Of a stretch of DNA of 9,533 nucleotides, positions 5,824 to 9,533 are shown piece after piece. The position numbers and the translations under genes are program-made. Below the pieces are notes generated by a model. It made no database searches. It was given only the letters and a program-made list of their open reading frames with translations, and was not told the DNA's origin. Source of the stretch: JBIKIW01 sp044361365 (GTDB lineage Bacteria > Patescibacteriota > JACMRA01); contig JBIKIW010000049.1 of assembly GCA_044361365.1 (NCBI GenBank), positions 1-9,533 of the forward strand, written 5' to 3'. How positions within the stretch are numbered: position 1 is the first letter of the stretch; every line of letters starts with the position of its first letter.

Positions 5824-6655
5824 ATCAAAGTCTTCAATTTCAGTAGTTATAAACACTTTAAATGAAGAAGCAAACATTCAGTATTGCCTAGAATCAGTGA
5901 GCAATTTAACAGATGACATTATAGTTGTTGATATGCATAGCGACGATAGGACTATAGAGATTGCTAATAAATACAAGGCTAAAGTTTTTAAGCATAAAAA
6001 AATAGGTTATGTAGAGCCAGCAAGGCAGCTTGGCATCTCAAAAGCGAAATTTGATTGGATACTTGTTTTAGATGCCGATGAGATACTCACCTCAAAACTA
6101 AAGCATGAGTTAATAAAAATATACAATCAAAATAAATATGATGCAGTTAGTATCCCCTGGTCTAATTACATGCTAGGTCACAAAATGCGAGCGACTGGAT
6201 GGGGTGCCTTGCAAGATACACATGTAAGGTTTTTTAAAAAGTCTAAGATTAATTTTTCAAGTGAAATACACAGCTCAATTGAACCAAAAAAAAATGCTAA
6301 AATATTTTACATAAAAGAAGAGGAAAAGTCTGTGCTACATTTCCCTAATTTTAACATAGAAAGTTTTATAGATAAAACCAACCGATATACAACAATAGAA
6401 GCTGAAAATATTTTTGATGGTATAAAAAAACCATACTCTAAATTTAAACCATTTAAACAATTTTTATTACGATATATAAAGCAAAAAGGTTATAAAGATA
6501 AATGGATAGGTTTATTTTTATCAATTAATATCGCATATTATTATTATCTAGTTAATCAAAAATACAAACTAATGCTAAATTACAAGTCTAAAAATATAGA
6601 ACTTGAAACTAAAAAAGTCAGAGATAGGGTATCTAAAGAGTTAGGTAATTTGTAA
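5816..6655 (+). CDS. Family 2 glycosyltransferase, WaaE/KdtX-like
   Basis: Inverting GT-A glycosyltransferase of 279 residues acting at the cytoplasmic face on a lipid-linked acceptor. The N-terminus ISVVINTLNEEANIQYCLESV (7-27) is the nucleotide-binding start of GT2, VVDMHSDD (37-44) the second acidic site, GYVEPARQLG (64-73) the usual family step, and LDADE (85-89) the metal-binding DXD. QDTHVRFFKKS (133-143), HSSIEP (152-157) and FIDKTNRYTTIEA (184-196) are characteristic of the WaaE/SunS-like branch, known for beta-1,4-glucosyl transfer to LPS core in some bacteria. The C-terminus has one hydrophobic stretch (~231-246). The ATG overlaps the flippase end by 8 nt. Its 3' end overlaps the convergent methyltransferase by 15 nt. 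Donor sugar unknown. Confidence 0.88.
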   Translation: MTKSKSSISVVINTLNEEANIQYCLESVSNLTDDIIVVDMHSDDRTIEIANKYKAKVFKHKKIGYVEPARQLGISKAKFDWILVLDADEILTSKLKHELIKIYNQNKYDAVSIPWSNYMLGHKMRATGWGALQDTHVRFFKKSKINFSSEIHSSIEPKKNAKIFYIKEEEKSVLHFPNFNIESFIDKTNRYTTIEAENIFDGIKKPYSKFKPFKQFLLRYIKQKGYKDKWIGLFLSINIAYYYYLVNQKYKLMLNYKSKNIELETKKVRDRVSKELGNL

Positions 6656-7600
6656 ATAAAAAATAGCCTGATCTCCACGACCTTCTTCGTTTAAAGAATC
6701 TGCTTTATTTTTAAAGTCTTCAATTTCTTTTACATCAAACAGATTCATGTTGTTTAAATATGATTCAGCTGAATGAAGTGGTATATTTTTTTTATATTGT
6801 TCACTCCCCATAAATTGAAATTCCGAAGAATCATAAATTACTTTTTTTACTGTAAAACCAGTTTTTTCAACTAGGTACTTAAAACTTTTTTCAGAATGTA
6901 AATACAAATGTCTAGGGGCGTCTAATTGAACCCAATCAACTTTATAATTATCCCACGCAAAAGATGAGCATAGGGGTATTCTAATTATTAAATATGAGTT
7001 TTTGTTTAATAAAGTTTTAACATCTAGCAAGGTTTTCTCTTGATTTGGAATATGCTCCAGCGAGTGATTCATTGTGATAATATCAAATTTTTCTTTGATT
7101 TCTCCGGTATCTTTTTTTAAAATCTTTAAATTATCGTCATAAATAATATCTTTGTCTACATTTGGATCAATTCCAGTTAAATTTCTAAAGCCGCTATTTC
7201 TTAGTCTATAGAGCATTTCACCCTTGCCACACCCGATATCTAAGATACTATTTTCTTTATTTAAAGTAGGTATATTAGAAAATAAATATATTTGTGAATT
7301 TTGCAAAATCTTACTTGTTAGGAAATTTCTCCAAAAAATAATATAATTGTCTCTTAAATATTTAAGAGTATTTTTTAATTTGTTTTTGTATAGATTTGCA
7401 ACACTTATATTTAGACTGTAGTAATCGTCAGAGCTGTAAAACCTCGATAGGTTGTCAGGTATATCGAGTATTTGTAAGCATTGGCAGTAGCTACATTGAA
7501 AATAAGTAAATATATCATTTGTACCAAACATCATTTCTTTTGCATCAAAAACCTGATTTTGATTTGATTCACCGCAAATCCTACATTTTGTGTTAGTCAT
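6641..7600 (-). CDS. SAM-dependent methyltransferase with N-terminal zinc-binding module
   Basis: Class I methyltransferase of 319 residues. Cys6/Cys9 (CRIC) and Cys36/Cys39 (CSYC) form a zinc-ribbon-like site, as in sugar C-methyltransferases and related proteins of polysaccharide clusters. The Rossmann core has motif I ILDIGCGKGEML (119-130), the acidic residue in TGID (142-145), DIITMNHSLEHIPN (173-186, motif II/III region) and LIIRIPL (204-210). PRHLYLHSEKSF (229-240) is common in methyltransferases of this group. Likely job: methylation of a nucleotide sugar or of the glycan end; the methyl acceptor cannot be told. It is the last gene of the minus-strand set, has its own promoter (7610-7637), and lacks a Shine-Dalgarno sequence before the ATG. 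Its 3' end overlaps the opposing glycosyltransferase. Confidence 0.87.
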   Translation of the reverse strand: MTNTKCRICGESNQNQVFDAKEMMFGTNDIFTYFQCSYCQCLQILDIPDNLSRFYSSDDYYSLNISVANLYKNKLKNTLKYLRDNYIIFWRNFLTSKILQNSQIYLFSNIPTLNKENSILDIGCGKGEMLYRLRNSGFRNLTGIDPNVDKDIIYDDNLKILKKDTGEIKEKFDIITMNHSLEHIPNQEKTLLDVKTLLNKNSYLIIRIPLCSSFAWDNYKVDWVQLDAPRHLYLHSEKSFKYLVEKTGFTVKKVIYDSSEFQFMGSEQYKKNIPLHSAESYLNNMNLFDVKEIEDFKNKADSLNEEGRGDQAIFYLQIT

Positions 7601-7609
7601 ATTAAATGA

Positions 7610-7637
7610 ATAATAAATACCTTACAATAACTGTCAA
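7610..7637 (-). promoter_or_regulatory. Sigma70-type promoter for the methyltransferase gene
   Basis: On the minus strand, a perfect TTGACA (7632-7637) is followed after 16 bp by TATTAT (7610-7615, 5 of 6 matches to TATAAT). The ATG begins 9 nt after the -10, so the transcript would start only a few nucleotides before it, close to leaderless. The 68 bp spacer (7601-7668) between the two minus-strand genes holds nothing else I can identify. Confidence 0.6.
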
Positions 7638-7668
7638 AAAAACTTATTTGCTTAGTAATAAATCTAAA

Positions 7669-8583
7669 TTATAAACAAATACCATCTATAATCGCATTGG
7701 TGATCCAGCCAAATTCTTTAAATTTACCTTTCAATAAAAAACCTAAGCCCATTCTAGTGAATTGATAAACAATAGCAAAAAAAAGAAACTGAGGATAAAA
7801 TTCCTTATAAAAAGCGATTTTATTTCTAAAAATATAGTAGATTTTATTTCTTGATATTTTATCGCTATTTACGGAGCCAGTATGAGAAACAACTGAATCA
7901 ACACAAACTTCTACATTAAGATTTAATTTTTTAATTTTTGTAGCTAAGTACAACTCCTCAAAAAATAGAAAATACTTAGTTGGCAAAGCAAAATCAGGCT
8001 TTAAAACATTAAAGTTTAAAAATATTGCTGAACCGTCAATTGTATAACTTGGGGTTTCTACAATAATCTTATCAATTTGTTTCTGACTTTGGTTATCGTA
8101 AGTTAGCTTATTGGTGTTTCCATTAATTAATTTTAAACTCGAACCGAAAAAAGACTTGTTACCTTCTTTGACAACAGAGCCAATCATGGCGAGCTTCGAT
8201 TTTTTTTCAGAAAATACAACAAGATTATTTAGAGACTCTCTATTAGGATTTAAATCATTATTTAGCAGCCAAGCAAAATCCGCTCTTTCATATTTTTTCA
8301 TTTTATCGATACCAAAATTAAAACCTCCTGAAAAACCTAAGTTTTCACCGGTGTTAACAATAAATACTTTTTTTTGTTTTAAACTTACAAAATCTTGATT
8401 CAAATATTCTACATCGTATTTTTTAGAAAACTCTGTTTTTAGTATTTGCGAGGGATCGTTATCTATCAAGACAATATTAAAATTGGAATAATTTAAATTT
8501 AAAGAAGATTCAAGGCAATTAAAGGTTTCTACAGGAGACCCGAAGTGCAGTATAAAAATGTTGACTTTTGGTTCTTGTTGCAT
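7669..8583 (-). CDS. Family 2 glycosyltransferase, rhamnosyltransferase-like
   Basis: GT-A glycosyltransferase of 304 residues, the usual length for the dTDP-rhamnosyltransferase-like group. It starts with VNIFILHFGSPVETFNCLESSL (7-28), then IVLIDNDPS (37-45), the hallmark TGENLGFSGGFNFGI (78-92), and the metal site LLNNDL (106-111). TIDGSAIFLN (181-190) and YFLFFEELYLATKIKK (204-219) correspond to the acceptor-side loop that usually reads ED; here it is Glu-Glu, a conservative change at a residue that often acts as base. SHTGSV (233-238) matches the common H-x-G-S. It starts 5 nt after the stop of the upstream glycosyltransferase, so the two are cotranscribed and may act in sequence. No Shine-Dalgarno sequence is visible. 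Donor sugar not determinable. Confidence 0.87.
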   Translation of the reverse strand: MQQEPKVNIFILHFGSPVETFNCLESSLNLNYSNFNIVLIDNDPSQILKTEFSKKYDVEYLNQDFVSLKQKKVFIVNTGENLGFSGGFNFGIDKMKKYERADFAWLLNNDLNPNRESLNNLVVFSEKKSKLAMIGSVVKEGNKSFFGSSLKLINGNTNKLTYDNQSQKQIDKIIVETPSYTIDGSAIFLNFNVLKPDFALPTKYFLFFEELYLATKIKKLNLNVEVCVDSVVSHTGSVNSDKISRNKIYYIFRNKIAFYKEFYPQFLFFAIVYQFTRMGLGFLLKGKFKEFGWITNAIIDGICL

Positions 8584-8588
8584 AAATT

Positions 8589-9533
8589 TTATTGAGTTTC
8601 AAACAATTTTACGATTTGCTGTTCTAAGTTTCTCGGAGAATATTTTTCTCGGAGTTTTTCTTGTTTTGCATAAGACTCTTTCAAGAATATGTCGTCAAGC
8701 CTCGTTATTTCTTTTATTTTATTGTAAATTTCTTCAGAAGATTTAGGTTTAAAAGTGATTAGATGATCTTTAAAGAAGTCTTCAGATTCATTTTCTGTAT
8801 AACTGACCAAAGTTAAAATTTTTGATTGCAAAAATACATTCCAAAAACTAGTTCTCCGACTGGTTAAACCTTCAATATCTGGAACTATAAAAATATCAGA
8901 ACCATTTAAAACATCTTTAAATCTTTTACTTGATGGATCTATATCACCAAAAATCTGCACGCTAAGTTTTTTTTCTTCAATAAAATTTCTTAGTTTTTCT
9001 TGATAATCTTTTACTTCTTCACTTTTATTCCCGTAGTCTATTAACAAGCTGAAATCACCTAAAATATTTAATTTATATTCGTCTCTATTCATATCACTGA
9101 TGGCGTAAAGCAAATATTCCAAACCATTTTTTGGTTGAATCAACCCATGAAAACAAATGTTTATAGACTTGTTAATTCTTCTGACTAAATCTTTAGTAGA
9201 ATCTATGGATTTATTAATAGATACTGTATTGGTTATAGGAATAATTTTAAACCTATTGTTAATCAAATTAAATGAGAATTTCTCTGCACTTAAAACTTGT
9301 TTTTTACCCGAAAAAAATACTTTGTTTGCAAAAAACATGGCAAGTGTGTATTTAATTTTACCTAAAAATGTATAGTTATCGAACTCATGAATTGTTAATT
9401 GCAAATCAATTTTTGGAAATTTTAGCTTTATGATTATTGCCAGAATTGTTAGAAATGGAGATCTTCCTGCTTCTAAAGAACAAAACTGGATATTTACAGT
9501 TCTTGGTTTTATGCTTTTTATTATTGAAATAAT
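8589..9533 (-). CDS. GT-B glycosyltransferase (family 4-like), 5' partial
   Basis: Retaining-type GT-B glycosyltransferase, missing its N-terminus at the right edge. The frame is open to base 9533: upstream of a possible TTG at 9402-9404 it continues through VNIQFCSLEAGRSPFLTILA and LKFPKIDLQLTIHEFDN, which match the N-terminal domain of the family (strand-helix, then HE-F), so the TTG is not the real start. The C-terminal domain shows NICFHGLIQPKNGLEYLLYAI (domain start, GT4-like), LNILGDF, VQIFGDI, and IFIVPDIEGLTSRRTSFWNVFLQSKILTLVSYTEN, the nucleotide-sugar-binding region, where related enzymes read DG-x-S-x-RR-x-S. It is first of the minus-strand genes visible here and lies 5 nt upstream of the family 2 glycosyltransferase. 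Sugar specificity unknown. Confidence 0.82.
   Translation of the reverse strand: MISIIKSIKPRTVNIQFCSLEAGRSPFLTILAIIIKLKFPKIDLQLTIHEFDNYTFLGKIKYTLAMFFANKVFFSGKKQVLSAEKFSFNLINNRFKIIPITNTVSINKSIDSTKDLVRRINKSINICFHGLIQPKNGLEYLLYAISDMNRDEYKLNILGDFSLLIDYGNKSEEVKDYQEKLRNFIEEKKLSVQIFGDIDPSSKRFKDVLNGSDIFIVPDIEGLTSRRTSFWNVFLQSKILTLVSYTENESEDFFKDHLITFKPKSSEEIYNKIKEITRLDDIFLKESYAKQEKLREKYSPRNLEQQIVKLFETQ

Noticed and set aside
8111..8398. Plus-strand open frame of 95 codons opposite the family 2 glycosyltransferase
   Set aside because: It is antisense to conserved glycosyltransferase motifs and has no independent support.
9402..9404. TTG (minus strand) as the start of the GT-B glycosyltransferase
   Set aside because: The same frame continues upstream to base 9533 with sequence that fits the N-terminal domain of the family.

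Overview
The window looks like an accessory cell-surface polysaccharide locus from an AT-rich bacterium. Genes are packed with gaps of 2-5 nt or short overlaps, none of the six visible start codons has a Shine-Dalgarno sequence, all visible stops are TAA or TAG, and GC-rich palindromic repeats are scattered in an AT-rich background. This style fits a Candidate Phyla Radiation (Patescibacteria) genome, but that is inference; no marker gene here fixes the lineage. No in-frame TGA interrupts the genes, so a TGA-recoded code is not supported.

Left part (1-1389). A partial O-antigen ligase/polymerase-like membrane protein runs in from the left edge. Its first ~90 nt are four consecutive GC-rich hairpins that keep the reading frame open. 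Its stop codon lies inside the left inverted terminal repeat of a ~210 bp element (885-1094) that can fold into a cloverleaf-like shape. After that come a perfect 18 bp palindrome, an AT-rich spacer, and a candidate promoter just upstream of the next gene.

Middle (1390-6655, + strand). A secreted subtilisin-like protease (signal peptide, Ser-rich linker, propeptide-like region, complete Asp/His/Ser triad) ends in FG-GAP/VCBS-like repeats, two of which are identical at the DNA level. It is followed 2 nt later by a UDP-glucose 4-epimerase (galE), then a Wzx-type flippase overlapping it by 11 nt, then a WaaE-like family 2 glycosyltransferase overlapping by 8 nt. The four probably form one transcription unit.

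Right part (6641-9533, - strand). A convergent set reads toward the middle: a partial GT-B glycosyltransferase running off the right edge, a rhamnosyltransferase-like family 2 glycosyltransferase 5 nt downstream of it, and then, behind its own consensus-like promoter, a class I methyltransferase with an N-terminal zinc-binding module. The two sets overlap by 15 nt at their 3' ends.

Together the genes cover nucleotide-sugar supply (GalE), sugar transfer (three glycosyltransferases), glycan or sugar methylation (methyltransferase, inferred), export of lipid-linked glycan (flippase) and polymerisation or ligation (O-antigen ligase-like protein). The protease is the one non-glycan enzyme. I see no RNA genes, CRISPR arrays, transposases or defence genes. 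The least ordinary parts are the palindromic elements at the left and the exact repeat in the protease.
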